A stretch of 64,000 nt of DNA from Corynebacterium sp. 122RC1 (GTDB lineage: Bacteria; Actinomycetota; Actinomycetes; Mycobacteriales; Mycobacteriaceae), in contig NZ_JANIKD010000005.1 of assembly GCF_024580955.1 (NCBI RefSeq), positions 62,001 to 126,000 on the forward strand. Reading direction: 5' to 3'. Within the stretch, counting starts at the first letter, position 1; every line of letters begins with the position of its first letter. The notes under the pieces were generated by a model that searched no databases, had not been told where the DNA came from, and worked only from the letters and a program-made list of their open reading frames with translations. This document shows, piece by piece, positions 36,340 to 47,066 of this stretch. The position numbers were made by a program, and so were the translations under genes.

Positions 36340-37488
36340 CTACTTGCTGCGGGAGTAAAACGGCAGTGCTACCACGGTGAACGGGTATTGCTTGCCGCGG
36401 ATGTCGGCGATCAGCTCGGTGCCGGGCTCACTGAGCGCGCGGTCAACGTAGGCGAGCGCCACCGGAATGCCCAAGGTCGGGGAGGGCTGTCCCGACGTCA
36501 CCGTACCCACCACCTGGCCATCTTGATTCAGCAGATCCGCGCCTGCGCGTGCTGCGCGGCGCTGCTCGGAGGTGAGGCCAACGAGCACGCGGGCGCTTTC
36601 TGGTGCTTGTTCGAGGGCGAGCTTGCCTACCCAGTCACCTTCCTTCTTCTTGCCAATGAGTACTCCGAGGCCGGCATCGAAGGGGGTGTGGTCCAGGCTG
36701 AGTTCATTGCCGTACAGCGGCATGCCGGCCTCCAGGCGTAGGGAGTCGCGTGCAGCGAGGCCCGCTGGCTTCAGACCGAACTCTTCTGCCTGTCCAGCGG
36801 TGTAGATTGCCTGCCAAAGGTCTGGGGCGTCCGCGTTGCCGATGTAGAGCTCAAAGCCGTCTTCACCGGTGTATCCAGTGCGGGCCAACAGCACGTCGTG
36901 GCCTGCGATGTGTGCGGGGGCGCAGGCGTAGTAGCCCATGTCCGTGATGGTTGCGTGGTGGGCTTCCGGTGCGAGGGTGAGCAGCAGCGCCTCCGCCTGT
37001 GGCCCTTGCACGGCGATGAGTGCGGTCTCTGCGGATTCGTCTGCTACCTGCACGTCGTTGCCCTGTGCGCGGAAGTCTGCGGCGCGCTCGTTGAATGCAG
37101 CGAATACAGTCTCCGCGTTGCCCGCGTTTGGGATCACTAGGTATTCCTGCTCACCGAGGCGGTAGGAGATGAGGTCGTCGATGATCCCACCTTGCTCGTT
37201 GACGATCATCGAGTACTTCGCCTTGTGCACCTTGATGCTGGAAAGTTGTGAGATCAGCGCGTAGTCCAGGAACTCACCGGCCTGGGCGCCGGTGACCCTG
37301 ATTTCACCCATGTGGGAGAGATCAAAAAGCCCTACCGTGGTGCGAACTGCGCGGTGTTCCTCCAGCTCGGAGCCGTACTTGAGTGGCATGTCCCACTGTC
37401 CGAAGGGGGTGAAGGTAGCGCCGAGGGCCTCGTGTTCTTGGTGCAAGGGGGAGCGGCGCAGCGCTCCCTGGGATGCAACGTCAGTCAT
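36340..37488 (-). CDS. gcvT: Glycine cleavage system T protein (aminomethyltransferase)
   Basis: A 382-aa folate-binding enzyme that releases ammonia from the H protein and forms methylene-THF. Typical motifs: PLKYGS-EEHRAVRT, LFDLSHMGEIRVTG, YTGEDGFELYI and RDSLRLEAGMPLYGNEL. ATG 37488 has AAAGG upstream and is chosen over 37503. It follows gcvP closely (32 bp). Confidence 0.96.
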   Translation of the reverse strand: MTDVASQGALRRSPLHQEHEALGATFTPFGQWDMPLKYGSELEEHRAVRTTVGLFDLSHMGEIRVTGAQAGEFLDYALISQLSSIKVHKAKYSMIVNEQGGIIDDLISYRLGEQEYLVIPNAGNAETVFAAFNERAADFRAQGNDVQVADESAETALIAVQGPQAEALLLTLAPEAHHATITDMGYYACAPAHIAGHDVLLARTGYTGEDGFELYIGNADAPDLWQAIYTAGQAEEFGLKPAGLAARDSLRLEAGMPLYGNELSLDHTPFDAGLGVLIGKKKEGDWVGKLALEQAPESARVLVGLTSEQRRAARAGADLLNQDGQVVGTVTSGQPSPTLGIPVALAYVDRALSEPGTELIADIRGKQYPFTVVALPFYSRSK

Positions 37489-37520
37489 GTGGATACCTTT
37501 CAAAGTTGGGGCGTCTGGGC

Positions 37521-40412
37521 CTACACTGGGTCGTTTTCGTGGTACTCGAATGCCTCCGGTGGAGGGCAGGAGCAGGCGAAGTTCCGGTCACCGTATGCCT
37601 CATCAAGGCGGCGCACCGGTGGGAAGTACTTGGTGTGGTGCAGCCCGGGCACGGGGAACGCGGCTTTGGAGCGGGGGAAGGCGTATGGCCATTCATCAGC
37701 CGAGACGGAGTCGGCGGTGAATGGGGCGTGGGCCAACACGGAATCGTCGTGCGCGATTTCCCCGCGTTCAATTTCCGCAATCTCTGCGCGGATTGTGCGC
37801 ATTGCCTCGATGAAACGGTCCAATTCCGCCAAGTCTTCAGATTCGGTGGGTTCCACCATGAGGGTGCCTGCGACGGGGAAGGAGAGTGTTGGCGCGTGGA
37901 AGCCGAAGTCGATGAGGCGCTTGGCTACGTCGGCGGCGCTCACTCCGGTTGCGTCAGTCAGTGCGCGCAGGTCCAGGATGCACTCGTGTGCAACCAAGTC
38001 CTGTGCGCCGGTGTAGAGGACTGGGAAGGAGTCGCGTAGCTCATGGGCTAGATAGTTGGCGCCCAAGATTGCACTGGCGGTGGCTTGAGCGAGGCCTTCG
38101 CCGCCCATCATTGCGATGTAGGACCAGGAAATGGGAAGCACGCCTGCGGAACCGTAGAGGGTGGAGGAGATCGGGACACCAGAGTCCGCGCCGATTGCCG
38201 TTGTTGGGTCGGTGGCTACCGGGTCCGCGGGCAGGAATGGCACCAGGTGTTCGGCCACTGCCACTGGCCCCACGCCTGGGCCGCCACCACCGTGCGGAAT
38301 GGTGAAGGTCTTGTGCAGGTTGAGGTGGGAGACGTCGCCACCAAAGTGTCCTGGGCGGGCGATTCCTGCCAGAGCATTCAGGTTTGCGCCATCGATGTAG
38401 ACCTGTCCGCCGGCCTCATGCACTTTTGCGCACACCTGGCGCACGGTGTCCTCATACACACCGTGGGTGGAGGGGTAGGTGATCATGATGCCAGCTACGT
38501 GCTCGCCGTGTTTTTCCAACTTGGCATCGAGGTCGGCCACATCAATGGAGCCATCGGCGGCGGTTGCAACCACAACTACCTTCAGGTTGGCTAAGGTGGC
38601 GCTGGCTGCGTTGGTGCCGTGCGCGGACTGCGGGATAAGCACGATGTCGCGGTTATGGTCACCGCGGGAGAGGTGATAGCGGCGGATTGCCAGTAGTCCT
38701 GCGAGTTCGCCCTGGGAACCCGCGTTTGGCTGCACCGACACCTTTGCGTAGCCGGTGATCTGGGCAAGCCAGCCTTCCAGTTCCTCAATGAGGAGCTGCC
38801 AGCCCTTGGTCTGGCTCGCGGGGGCGTATGGGTGGATGTTGGCGAACTCTGGCCAGGTGATGGGTTCCATACCCGCGGTTGGGTTGAGTTTCATGGTGCA
38901 GGAGCCCAGCGGGATCATGGTGCGATCCAATGCGAGGTCTTTATCCGCGAGCTTGCGCAGGTAGCGCAGCATCTGAGTTTCCGAGTGCACGGAAGTAAAG
39001 ATCGGGTGGGTGAGTGTGGCCTCGGTGCGGGCGAGCGTCTCGGGGATGAAGGAGCGCTCAGCGGCTGCACGCACATCCTCCACCTCAACCTTGGCGCCAA
39101 AGGCAGCGGCGAGGGTGACCACGTCTTGCTCATTCGCGGACTCACCAAAGGCCACGGAAACTTTGTCTGCGCCGATTGGGCGCACCAGGTAGCCCTGCTC
39201 GGCCAAGGCGTCGGTGATTTCCTGAGCCTTGCCGGGGGTCAGTACGGTGACCGTGTCAAAGAAGTCTTCATGCGCCAGCGAGAAGTCGCTGGACTTCAAC
39301 GCCTGAGCAAAGGCACCGGCCAGCCCGTGCACGTGCAGAGCAATCCGCTTCAGGCCTTCGGGGCCATGCCACACCGCATACATGGAGGCGCACACTGCCA
39401 GCAATGCCTGGGCAGTACAGATATTCGAGGTAGCGCGTTCGCGTCGGATGTGCTGCTCGCGGGTTTGTAGAGCCAGGCGATACGCCGGGTAGCCCGCGGC
39501 ATCCACGGAGACGCCCACGATCCTGCCGGGTAGTTGGCGCTTCAACTTGTCATGCACGCTCATGAAAGCCGCGTGAGGGCCACCAAAGAACAGCGGCACG
39601 CCGAAACGCTGGGAAGAACCAACCGCGATATCTGCGCCGAGCGCGCCGGGGGAGGTGAGAAGTTGGAGCGCGAGGAGGTCGGTGACCACGGTGGCAAGGC
39701 CGCCGCGGGAGTGGATGTCCTCGATAAGTGGGCGGATATCCATGAGGTCGCCCTCGGTGCCGGGGTAGGCCAGCACTACGCCAATGAGGTCATCGCCAAC
39801 AAGGCCCTGGCTGAGGTCCGCGATTTCCACTTCGTGTTCAGTTGCGCGGGCCCGCTCCGCAGCCACTGCCAACACTTGTGGGTGGAGGCGCTGGTCAAGC
39901 ACCACCCGGTGGCCTTTCTTGTTGGTGCGTGCCATGAGCCCCACGGCTTCTGCGACAGCCGAGGCTTCATCGAGGAGGGAAGCATTTGCTACCTCGAGTC
40001 CGGTGAGCTCCGCCACCATGGTCTGGAAGTTGAGGAGGGCCTCAAGACGGCCTTGGGAAATCTCCGGTTGATACGGGGTGTAGGCGGTGTACCACGCGGG
40101 GTTTTCCACAACATTCCTGCGAATTACTGGGGGAGTGTTGGTGGCATAGAATCCCTGGCCGTAAAACGCCTTGAGCACCACGTTCTGCTTGGCGTAATTA
40201 CGCAGCTTTGCCAGAGACTCCTCTTCGCTCAAAGCCTCGCCCAGGTATGGGGCCTTGGCATCTTTGATGTCCGCTGGGACTGCAGCGGCTACCAGGTCCT
40301 GCAGGCTGGAAAAGCCAATGCGTTTGAGCATCACCTCCTGCTCTGTGCGGTCAGGGCCGATGTGCCGGCTGAGGTAGCTTGCTGATGCTGCTGATGCTGA
40401 GGAAAGCGACAT
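37521..40412 (-). CDS. gcvP: Glycine dehydrogenase (decarboxylating), P protein
   Basis: The 963-aa PLP enzyme that decarboxylates glycine and passes the rest to GcvH. It is a single long chain with both halves, as in E. coli. The PLP lysine lies in [18 protein letters not shown], and the N-terminal half starts [14 protein letters not shown]. It is first gene of the likely gcvP-gcvT-gcvH-lipB-lipA unit, with a good -10 element upstream and a terminator separating it from sucB. Confidence 0.97.
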   Translation of the reverse strand: MSLSSASAASASYLSRHIGPDRTEQEVMLKRIGFSSLQDLVAAAVPADIKDAKAPYLGEALSEEESLAKLRNYAKQNVVLKAFYGQGFYATNTPPVIRRNVVENPAWYTAYTPYQPEISQGRLEALLNFQTMVAELTGLEVANASLLDEASAVAEAVGLMARTNKKGHRVVLDQRLHPQVLAVAAERARATEHEVEIADLSQGLVGDDLIGVVLAYPGTEGDLMDIRPLIEDIHSRGGLATVVTDLLALQLLTSPGALGADIAVGSSQRFGVPLFFGGPHAAFMSVHDKLKRQLPGRIVGVSVDAAGYPAYRLALQTREQHIRRERATSNICTAQALLAVCASMYAVWHGPEGLKRIALHVHGLAGAFAQALKSSDFSLAHEDFFDTVTVLTPGKAQEITDALAEQGYLVRPIGADKVSVAFGESANEQDVVTLAAAFGAKVEVEDVRAAAERSFIPETLARTEATLTHPIFTSVHSETQMLRYLRKLADKDLALDRTMIPLGSCTMKLNPTAGMEPITWPEFANIHPYAPASQTKGWQLLIEELEGWLAQITGYAKVSVQPNAGSQGELAGLLAIRRYHLSRGDHNRDIVLIPQSAHGTNAASATLANLKVVVVATAADGSIDVADLDAKLEKHGEHVAGIMITYPSTHGVYEDTVRQVCAKVHEAGGQVYIDGANLNALAGIARPGHFGGDVSHLNLHKTFTIPHGGGGPGVGPVAVAEHLVPFLPADPVATDPTTAIGADSGVPISSTLYGSAGVLPISWSYIAMMGGEGLAQATASAILGANYLAHELRDSFPVLYTGAQDLVAHECILDLRALTDATGVSAADVAKRLIDFGFHAPTLSFPVAGTLMVEPTESEDLAELDRFIEAMRTIRAEIAEIERGEIAHDDSVLAHAPFTADSVSADEWPYAFPRSKAAFPVPGLHHTKYFPPVRRLDEAYGDRNFACSCPPPEAFEYHENDPV

Positions 40413-40462
40413 GAGTTGTTCCGCTCCAAATGGGTGTACGGGTCTTTTGGTTTCTGCACGCG

Positions 40463-40468
40463 ATTATA
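40463..40468 (-). promoter_or_regulatory. -10 element of the gcvP promoter
   Basis: TATAAT on the minus strand, an exact consensus hexamer, about 50 bp before the gcvP ATG. No clear -35 is seen. No glycine riboswitch structure could be recognised in the roughly 45-nt leader. Confidence 0.5.
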
Positions 40469-40542
40469 GGACTAACCCCGGACATGCCACATCGATAATC
40501 ACCCCTGTTTGTTCCACAATCGGATGTTGGTATGAAAAGCCC

Positions 40543-40609
40543 ATGAAAAAGGCGCCACCCCCAGGGATTGGTTCGAACATGTGTTCTCAATCCCCGGGGG
40601 TGGCGCGCA
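40543..40609 (-). terminator. Rho-independent terminator of sucB
   Basis: GCGCCACCCCC-GGGATTG and CAATCCC-GGGGGTGGCGC form a very long stem (about 18 bp with one mismatch) around a 14-nt loop, followed on the minus strand by CCTTTTTC. Confidence 0.93.
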
Positions 40610-40659
40610 CGGCCCCAGGCCCTAGGCCCAAGGCTCCAGGCTCCAGGCCCTAAATCACC

Positions 40660-42759
40660 CTAGAGCTCGAGCTCATCGGCAAAGTTGCCGGTCTCCAGGC
40701 GATCCTTGATCGTGGTTGTGAAACGGCCTGCGTCGGCACCATCAACTACCTGGTGATCGTAGGTGAATGGCAGGTAGCACATCTGGCGGATGGCAATTGC
40801 GTCTGCACCGTTCTCAGAGACCACTACAGCACGCTTTTGGATTGCTGCGGTGCCGAGGATGCCGGCCTGTGGTGGCACCAAGATTGGGGTGTCGGACAGT
40901 GCACCTTCGGAGCCGATGTTGGTGATCGTGAAAGTTGCGCCGGTGAGGTCGTTTGGCTTGAGCTTGTTGTTGCGTGCCTTGTCAGCGAGCTCAACAATGG
41001 CCTTGGCGATCTCCACGAGGCTCAGCTCCTGCGCCTTGTGGATCACAGGGGTGAGCAGGCCGCGTGGGGTATCCACGGCGATGGCCACGTTCACGTCTGC
41101 GTGGTAGGTCATCTCCTTGGTCTCTGCGTTGTAGGACGCGTTGACGTTCGGGTGGGAGACCAGTGCTTCGATGGTGGCCTTCACGAAGAACGGCAGGAAG
41201 GTGAGGTTTACGCCGTGCTTCTCCTGGAAGGCAGGCTTGTTGGCCTTGCGTAGTTCCGCGATCTTGGTCATGTCCACTTCCTGCAGGTGGGTGAGCTGTG
41301 CAGAAGTCTGCAAAGCCTCCACCATCTTGGCAGCAGTGATCTCGCGGATACGGTTCACCTTCTGGGTGGTGCCAATCAGCTCAGCCTTTGCAGGGTCCAC
41401 GGACTTGGTAGACCAGTTGGCGCGAGGGTTCGCAGTCTGGGTACCGGAGGAAGCAGCAGCGCTTGCGGTTGGGGCCTCGCCTTCGCCAGCTGCAGCCAGC
41501 ACATCCTGCTTACGGATACGGCCACCAACGCCGGTGCCCTTCACGGTGGAAAGATCCACGCCGTGCTTGTCAGCGAGCTTGCGGACCAGTGGCGTGACGT
41601 AAGGCAGGTTCTCGCCGGAAGGCTGGGACGCTGCAGGCTTTGCAGCAGGCTTTTCTGCAGGCTTCTCCGCTGGCTCTTCCGTCTTCGGTTCCTCGGTTTC
41701 GGCCGCAGGTGCTTCCGCTTCGGCTTCGGCTTCCGCTGGGGCTGGGGCTGGGGCTGGAGCACTTTCGACGTCACCATCTCCCGGCTCACCAACGCGTGCA
41801 ATAACCTCGCCTACGTCTACGGTGTCGTCTTCCTTGTAAAGGATCTCCAGGATGGTTCCGGCCACTGGGGATGGCACCTCGGTGTCTACCTTGTCGGTGG
41901 AAACCTCGAGAAGGGCTTCGTCCACCTCAACGGTGTCGCCAACGGATTTCAGCCACTGGGTGATGGTGCCTTCGGTGACGGACTCGCCGAGCTCAGGCAT
42001 CACAACATCGGTGGACTTACCAGCGCCAGCACCAGAAGCGGAGGCAGCAGCCTTGGGTTCTTCCTGCTTTGCCTCTTCCTTCTTCGGCTCCTCAGCCTTT
42101 TCAGCCTCGACCTTTTCAGCCTTTTCAGCCTCAGGCTTCGCAGCAGCACCACCCTGACCTGGCTCACCGATGATGGCGATGACCTCGCCCACGTCTACGG
42201 TGTCGTCTTCCTTGTAGAGGATTTCGAGGATGGTTCCGGCCACTGGGGATGGCACCTCGGTGTCTACCTTGTCGGTGGAAACCTCGAGCAGGGCCTCGTC
42301 TACCTCCACGGTGTCGCCAACGGACTTCAGCCACTGGGTGATCGTGCCCTCGGTGACGGACTCGCCGAGCTCAGGCATCACGACGTCGGTGGAATTCCCG
42401 GAAGAAGCAGGCGACGCAGCAGCTTCCGCAGGCTCTTCTGCTTCGGCTGGCTCAGCAGACTCGGCTGGCTCAGCGGACTCACTTTTGGTTTCCTCCGCCG
42501 CGGTTGTGTCACCGCCTTCCCCTGGCTCACCGATGATGGCGATGATCTCGCCCACGTCTACGGTGTCGTCTTCTTGGAAACGGATTTCGAGGATGGTGCC
42601 GGCTACTGGAGATGGCACCTCGGTGTCTACCTTGTCGGTGGAAACCTCGAGCAGGGCTTCGTCTACCTCAACGGTGTCGCCAACGGACTTCAGCCACTGG
42701 GTGATCGTGCCCTCGGTTACGGATTCGCCCAGCTCGGGCATCACAACGGAGTGTGCCAT
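40660..42759 (-). CDS. sucB: Dihydrolipoamide acyltransferase (E2) with three lipoyl domains
   Basis: The 699-aa E2 core of the 2-oxoacid dehydrogenase complex. In corynebacteria the single E2 serves pyruvate and, with OdhA, 2-oxoglutarate. Three lipoyl domains (about 1-80, 122-201, 248-327) each have VSTDKVDTEV; the lipoylated lysines are K43, K164 and K290. They are joined by Ala/Glu/Pro/Lys linkers. The E1/E3-binding domain follows (YVTPLVRKLADKHGVDLS, near 395-430), then the catalytic domain ending with the active-site His in DHQVVDGADAGRF. ATG 42759 has AGGAG upstream. Also often named aceF. Confidence 0.95.
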   Translation of the reverse strand: MAHSVVMPELGESVTEGTITQWLKSVGDTVEVDEALLEVSTDKVDTEVPSPVAGTILEIRFQEDDTVDVGEIIAIIGEPGEGGDTTAAEETKSESAEPAESAEPAEAEEPAEAAASPASSGNSTDVVMPELGESVTEGTITQWLKSVGDTVEVDEALLEVSTDKVDTEVPSPVAGTILEILYKEDDTVDVGEVIAIIGEPGQGGAAAKPEAEKAEKVEAEKAEEPKKEEAKQEEPKAAASASGAGAGKSTDVVMPELGESVTEGTITQWLKSVGDTVEVDEALLEVSTDKVDTEVPSPVAGTILEILYKEDDTVDVGEVIARVGEPGDGDVESAPAPAPAPAEAEAEAEAPAAETEEPKTEEPAEKPAEKPAAKPAASQPSGENLPYVTPLVRKLADKHGVDLSTVKGTGVGGRIRKQDVLAAAGEGEAPTASAAASSGTQTANPRANWSTKSVDPAKAELIGTTQKVNRIREITAAKMVEALQTSAQLTHLQEVDMTKIAELRKANKPAFQEKHGVNLTFLPFFVKATIEALVSHPNVNASYNAETKEMTYHADVNVAIAVDTPRGLLTPVIHKAQELSLVEIAKAIVELADKARNNKLKPNDLTGATFTITNIGSEGALSDTPILVPPQAGILGTAAIQKRAVVVSENGADAIAIRQMCYLPFTYDHQVVDGADAGRFTTTIKDRLETGNFADELEL

Positions 42760-42999
42760 TGTTGTTTTAACTCCTAGTAAGTCACGCGATTTGCTTTGTA
42801 TCACTAGAGACTACCGCCACAAGTTGGGAATGTGGCAATTAATACGCCGCGGTGTGGGGCGAATCGGGTAGTCCAAAAGGTTCGTACTCCCAAAGGGTAG
42901 CGCTTCCCCCGGATGCCTGCTTGATATTTCCCTCTTTTGCCCCCGCCTCTGTGATGCGGTGTCGGGAGCTACGGCTGCCTCACCCCGCAAAGATGTGGC

Positions 43000-43012
43000 T
43001 AGAATTGGGGCC
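43000..43012 (+). promoter_or_regulatory. Putative leaderless promoter
   Basis: TAGAAT (43000-43005), then 7 nt, then GTG 43013. The A-rich hexamer is close to consensus and no ribosome site is present. Confidence 0.5.
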
Positions 43013-43411
43013 GTGTTTCATCTCTTTGGCCGCAAAACGCCGCGATCCAACTTGAAGCCCGCCCGGGGTCCAGGGGAGACCGTGCGCGAGCATGATCTGG
43101 CCTACCTGAAGGCTTGGGTTCGTGATCATGCGTTGGTGGAGGCGTACATTGAGCCGGAGACACTGGTCAATGAGATGTCCGTGGTATTGGTGGATGCCTC
43201 GGGCGAGTTTACGCGACGCAGGATTGGTGGCCCGAAGGGCATTGATGTCATCGCCCGCACCCTCGGTGTTCCGGTCTATGACGTTGAGGAGACCGGCTAC
43301 CCGCAGCGAATGCGCACCAAGATCGAGCGGGATCGCATCTTGCGTAAGCGTGCTGAACAAGCGCAACGCCGCCGCGAGTTTGAGCAACGTCGCAGCGGCG
43401 AGGAGTTCTAG
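43013..43411 (+). CDS. Conserved hypothetical protein, 132 aa
   Basis: A soluble, charged 132-aa protein. It begins VFHLFGRKTP, has the middle part ETLVNEMSVVLVDASGEFTRRRIGGPKGIDVIARTLGVPVYDVEETGYPQRMR, and ends in a long Arg/Glu-rich helix. In actinobacterial genomes similar proteins next to sucB and pepA are often labelled oxidoreductase, but I see no cofactor site that supports this. The GTG at 43013 is chosen with its leaderless promoter; the longer frame has no other support. It converges on pepA. Confidence 0.75.
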   Translation: MFHLFGRKTPRSNLKPARGPGETVREHDLAYLKAWVRDHALVEAYIEPETLVNEMSVVLVDASGEFTRRRIGGPKGIDVIARTLGVPVYDVEETGYPQRMRTKIERDRILRKRAEQAQRRREFEQRRSGEEF

Positions 43412-43424
43412 GGCCAGTCAGGCC

Positions 43425-45011
43425 CTACTTTTTGGGGGCATTTTCGACGTCACCAGCGAGCTGGCTGAGCAGTTCTATAAACGTGCGCACTGGCACACCA
43501 GTACCCCTGCCTGGGGTGTATCCCCATGGGCTGCTGGTGTTGAACGCCGGGCCAGCGATGTCCAAGTGTGCCCACTTGATGCCTTTGCCTACAAATGCCT
43601 GGAGGTACGCCGCCGCGGCCATCATGCCGCCGTAGCGGCTGGTGCCGATATTGCGCAGGTCCGCAACGGGGGATTTCATGTCTTGCGCGATTTCCTCAGG
43701 GATCGGCATTGGCCACGCGCCTTCACCCACGGCGTTGCCCACGGCGGCAATCTTGTCGCGGAAGTCCTCCGCACCCATCACGCCGGTAGTCCGGGTGCCC
43801 AGGGCGATCATTTGTGCGCCGGTCAGCGTGGCCACGTCCACGAGGTAGTCGGGGGCGTCTTCGCTCGCGCGGGCCATGGCGTCGGCCAGAACCAGGCGGC
43901 CCTCGGCGTCAGTGTTCAGAATCTCGGAAGTGGTGCCGCCGTAGTGAGTGATCACGTCGCCTGGGCGGTATGCCTCGCCGTCGGGCATGTTTTCTGCAAG
44001 TGGAATGGTCGCGGTCACGTTCACGCCGAGTCCAAGGCGGGCTGCGGCGATAACGGTGGCCACCACAGCGGCGGAGCCGCCCATGTCAGAAATCATGTGG
44101 TCCATGGTGGCGGCCGGCTTAATGGAAATGCCGCCGGTGTCAAAGGTGATGCCCTTGCCCACCAGTGCAACCTTCGGTGCTTTCTTTGCCCGCTTGGCGG
44201 GGGAGTAGCTCATGCGCACCAGGCGAGGCTTGCGGGCAGAGCCAGTGCCCACGGCCAAGATGCCACCGAAGCCCTGCTTCTTCAGTGCCTTTTCGTCCAG
44301 CACCTCCACATCCACTCCGTGTTCCTTGCCGAGGGCCTGGATGAACTCCGCGTAGCTGGCGGGGTAGAGGTGCGAGGAAGGGGTGTTCACTAGGTCGCGT
44401 GCGGTGGCCACTGCCTGCACGGTGATGCGTGCGCGGGAGAATTCTTCCTTATCACGGGCAAGTTTTTCCTTGTCACCAGTAACCAAGAAGGTCACCTTTT
44501 CCACCGGGGCATCGTGTACTGATTCAGCGCTTTTTTGACCCACGTAGTGGTATGCGCCAAGGCCAATGCCTTCCACTGCAGCCGCGAGGCCAAAACTTCC
44601 CAATGTGGTGAGCACATGGTTGGTGCCCTTCAGAGCGCGGGCGGCGGCGCCGGCTGCGCGGCGAAGGGCTTCGTCGTCAAGCTCCTCATCCGAGCCCAAG
44701 CCAACGGCGGCGATGAAGTCTGCCTCCACACCCTCAACGGAGGGGATTCGCGTGACTTCCTGTGCTTTGCCCGTGGCGCCTACCGCGCTGAGCAGTTCCC
44801 AGACGGCGATGGCGGTTTCCTCGTCGAAGAACTCCGGCGCCGCGAGCTCAAGGCCGTCCTCGCCCTTGAAAACGGGGATGAGCAATGCGGTGAGATCCTG
44901 CGGCAGTTTCTTGGTGGAGGTCACCAGCGCCAGCTCGGTGGCAACGCCGGTGGCTGGAAGTACCCCCATCGCAACATTTGCGGATTTTGTGGATGAAGAA
45001 GCTTGACTCAA
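43425..45011 (-). CDS. pepA: Leucyl aminopeptidase (M17)
   Basis: A 528-aa cytosolic aminopeptidase of family M17 that removes N-terminal residues from peptides with two Zn/Mn ions. The signature NTDAEGRLVLADAM is complete, and VGKGITFDTGGISIKP holds other metal ligands and the active Lys. TTG 45011 is proposed as start, with AAAGGA 8 nt upstream; an internal ATG beginning MGVLPATG is an alternative. It is divergent from ilvE. Confidence 0.93.
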   Translation of the reverse strand: MSQASSSTKSANVAMGVLPATGVATELALVTSTKKLPQDLTALLIPVFKGEDGLELAAPEFFDEETAIAVWELLSAVGATGKAQEVTRIPSVEGVEADFIAAVGLGSDEELDDEALRRAAGAAARALKGTNHVLTTLGSFGLAAAVEGIGLGAYHYVGQKSAESVHDAPVEKVTFLVTGDKEKLARDKEEFSRARITVQAVATARDLVNTPSSHLYPASYAEFIQALGKEHGVDVEVLDEKALKKQGFGGILAVGTGSARKPRLVRMSYSPAKRAKKAPKVALVGKGITFDTGGISIKPAATMDHMISDMGGSAAVVATVIAAARLGLGVNVTATIPLAENMPDGEAYRPGDVITHYGGTTSEILNTDAEGRLVLADAMARASEDAPDYLVDVATLTGAQMIALGTRTTGVMGAEDFRDKIAAVGNAVGEGAWPMPIPEEIAQDMKSPVADLRNIGTSRYGGMMAAAAYLQAFVGKGIKWAHLDIAGPAFNTSSPWGYTPGRGTGVPVRTFIELLSQLAGDVENAPKK

Positions 45012-45129
45012 CGCAATGATCCTTTCTGCTAAACACAAGAACACAAGAATGCGGTTCCGGGTGTGGAACGCAGCCTTGAGGCAAGCCTACTGAAATGTGG
45101 CAAGTTGATCTTCTGTCGCGCTACAGGTG

Positions 45130-45142
45130 TACGTTTATTTGC
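45130..45142 (+). promoter_or_regulatory. Putative leaderless promoter of ilvE
   Basis: TACGTT (45130-45135), then 7 nt, then ATG 45143, without a Shine-Dalgarno. Confidence 0.5.
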
Positions 45143-46252
45143 ATGACTTCACTTCCCTTTTCTGTAGAACGCACATCCTCCCCAACACCACCGGAGCGCC
45201 TGGCGGAAATCCTGGCCAACCCCGGGTTTGGCCAGTACTTCACGGACCACATGGTGTGCATCGAGTGGTCGGAGGAGAAGGGGTGGCATGATGCGAAAGT
45301 TCGCCCCTACGCTCCGCTAAGCCTTGACCCTTCCACTTCGGTGTTCCATTACGGCCAGGCGATCTTTGAAGGTATTAAGGCATACCGCCAAGAAGATGGC
45401 TCCATTAAGACGTTCCGCCCGGAGGCGAATGCACAGCGCCTGCAGCGTTCAGCAGCGCGAATCAGGATGCCGGAGCTTCCGGAGGAGCTGTTTATTGAGT
45501 CCCTGCGCCAGTTGGTGGAGATCGACCAAGCGTGGGTGCCTGCGGCTGGCGGGGAGGAGTCCCTCTACCTGCGCCCATTCATGATTTCCACGGAGTCTAC
45601 GCTGGGCGTGCACCCTTCGAATTCCTACACCTACATGGTGATTGCCTCCCCGGCGGGCGCATACTTCTCCGGCGGCGTCAAGCCTGTTTCCGTGTGGTTG
45701 TGCGAGGATTATGTGCGCGCTGCTCCGGGCGGCACGGGTGACGCGAAGTTTGCCGGAAACTACGCCGCCAGTTTGCTCGCCCAGGCTCAGGCAGCGGAGA
45801 AGGGCTGCGATCAGGTGGTTTGGCTGGACGCCATCCAGCACAAGTTCGTGGAAGAGATGGGCGGGATGAACCTGTTCTTTGTGCTCGGCGAGGGTGCGGA
45901 TGCGCACGTGGTCACCCCAGAGCTTTCCGGCTCCCTCCTGCCTGGCATCACCAGGGATTCCCTCCTCCAGGTTGCCCGTGACCGCGGCTACACCACCGAG
46001 GAGCGCCGCATCGACATCGCCGAGTGGGAGCAAAAAGCCACCAGCGGCGAAATGAGCGAGACCTTCGCCTGTGGCACCGCCGCCGTGATCACCCCAGTGG
46101 GCCGAGCGCTCTCCAACCACGGCGAGTTTTCGATCCACGGCGGCGAGGCCGGCCCAATCACCATGGAACTGCGCGAAATCCTCACAGGCATTCAGCGCGG
46201 CTCTGTGGAAGACACCCACGGCTGGATGCACACCCTTATACCTGCGCAATAA
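45143..46252 (+). CDS. ilvE: Branched-chain amino acid aminotransferase
   Basis: A 369-aa class IV PLP aminotransferase for the last step of leucine, isoleucine and valine synthesis. Motifs: [24 protein letters not shown], and the PLP lysine in [15 protein letters not shown]; the [13 protein letters not shown] segment binds phosphate. The ATG at 45143 gives the N-terminus [11 protein letters not shown]; the longer frame is not supported. Its 3' end overlaps convergent cobS by 17 bp. Confidence 0.96.
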   Translation: MTSLPFSVERTSSPTPPERLAEILANPGFGQYFTDHMVCIEWSEEKGWHDAKVRPYAPLSLDPSTSVFHYGQAIFEGIKAYRQEDGSIKTFRPEANAQRLQRSAARIRMPELPEELFIESLRQLVEIDQAWVPAAGGEESLYLRPFMISTESTLGVHPSNSYTYMVIASPAGAYFSGGVKPVSVWLCEDYVRAAPGGTGDAKFAGNYAASLLAQAQAAEKGCDQVVWLDAIQHKFVEEMGGMNLFFVLGEGADAHVVTPELSGSLLPGITRDSLLQVARDRGYTTEERRIDIAEWEQKATSGEMSETFACGTAAVITPVGRALSNHGEFSIHGGEAGPITMELREILTGIQRGSVEDTHGWMHTLIPAQ

Positions 46253-47066
46253 CTCCAGCTACTACGGCCATGAGCAGCCACGCGGCGGTACCACACAGAT
46301 GCATGATGAATCCCGTGGTATCGCCGTTCAGGCCCTCAAAACGGCGGTCACAGTGCCGCGCGAGCAGCACAGCCAGACCCAGCACAGCGAGGCCACAACC
46401 AAGCGTGCCGACGCCCCCAGCGCCCGCACCCATCACCAAAGCCAGGGGAGTTGCCGCGGCAAGGTAGGCCAGAGACCAAGCCACGATCCACCATGTCTTG
46501 ACCGTGCCTACCATCAGGGCGCCGAACCCTTTGGGGGACATGGGGTGAAAGCGCGCGTGGCAGTTCACCATCGCGGCGATCCGGGCCAACACCACCGGCG
46601 CCCACATCATCCACCACCAGCCCAGATCGAGCAGGGCTACCATGCCGGCGATTTGTGCCAGCAGTGAAAGCAGTGCTGAAGCCATGCCGATCAGCCCCGT
46701 TGCGGGGTCGGCCAAGATCTCCCTCGCGCGGGCGGGCGGGGCGTAGGAACCTAGGGCGTCGGCTACGTCGGCAAGCCCATCAAGATGCATGAACCTGCTG
46801 AACAGCTCCATGAACGCGGTGATGAGCACCGCCGTGAGCAGTGCGGGCGTGTCTAGGAAGGCTGCGGCGCCCGCGATCGTGGTTGCTCCAAGACCGTGTG
46901 CGATTCCGGCCACAGGCAGGCTGGCTAGCACTCGGGCGCCCGTGGTGCGGTCAAAGGCCGTGGCGCCGTGCAAGGGCAAAATGGTGGTCCAACTCAGCGC
47001 AGTGGCGGGGCCCTCCAGGATGGCTGGGCCGTGCTCGCCTTCTACAAACCCGGCTTTGCCAGACAC
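46236..47066 (-). CDS. cobS: Adenosylcobinamide-GDP ribazoletransferase (cobalamin synthase)
   Basis: A 276-aa membrane enzyme that joins adenosylcobinamide-GDP to alpha-ribazole to finish the cobalamin nucleotide loop. It has about six membrane segments and the family motif [22 protein letters not shown] near 85-105. The GTG start overlaps the cobT stop (TAGTG). Upstream corrin-ring genes are not in the window, so only lower-ligand assembly or salvage is shown here. Confidence 0.93.
   Translation of the reverse strand: MSGKAGFVEGEHGPAILEGPATALSWTTILPLHGATAFDRTTGARVLASLPVAGIAHGLGATTIAGAAAFLDTPALLTAVLITAFMELFSRFMHLDGLADVADALGSYAPPARAREILADPATGLIGMASALLSLLAQIAGMVALLDLGWWWMMWAPVVLARIAAMVNCHARFHPMSPKGFGALMVGTVKTWWIVAWSLAYLAAATPLALVMGAGAGGVGTLGCGLAVLGLAVLLARHCDRRFEGLNGDTTGFIMHLCGTAAWLLMAVVAGVIAQV

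Noticed and set aside
40413..40540. Possible glycine riboswitch before gcvP
   Set aside because: The leader after the TATAAT box is only about 45 nt, too short for the aptamer, and no conserved core was seen.
40609..40655. Low-complexity GGC/CCAGG stretch after sucB
   Set aside because: Short degenerate repetition of GGCTCCAGG next to a terminator; no sign of function.
41287..42777. 496-aa plus-strand open frame across sucB
   Set aside because: Repeated sections are only the complement of the three lipoyl domains.
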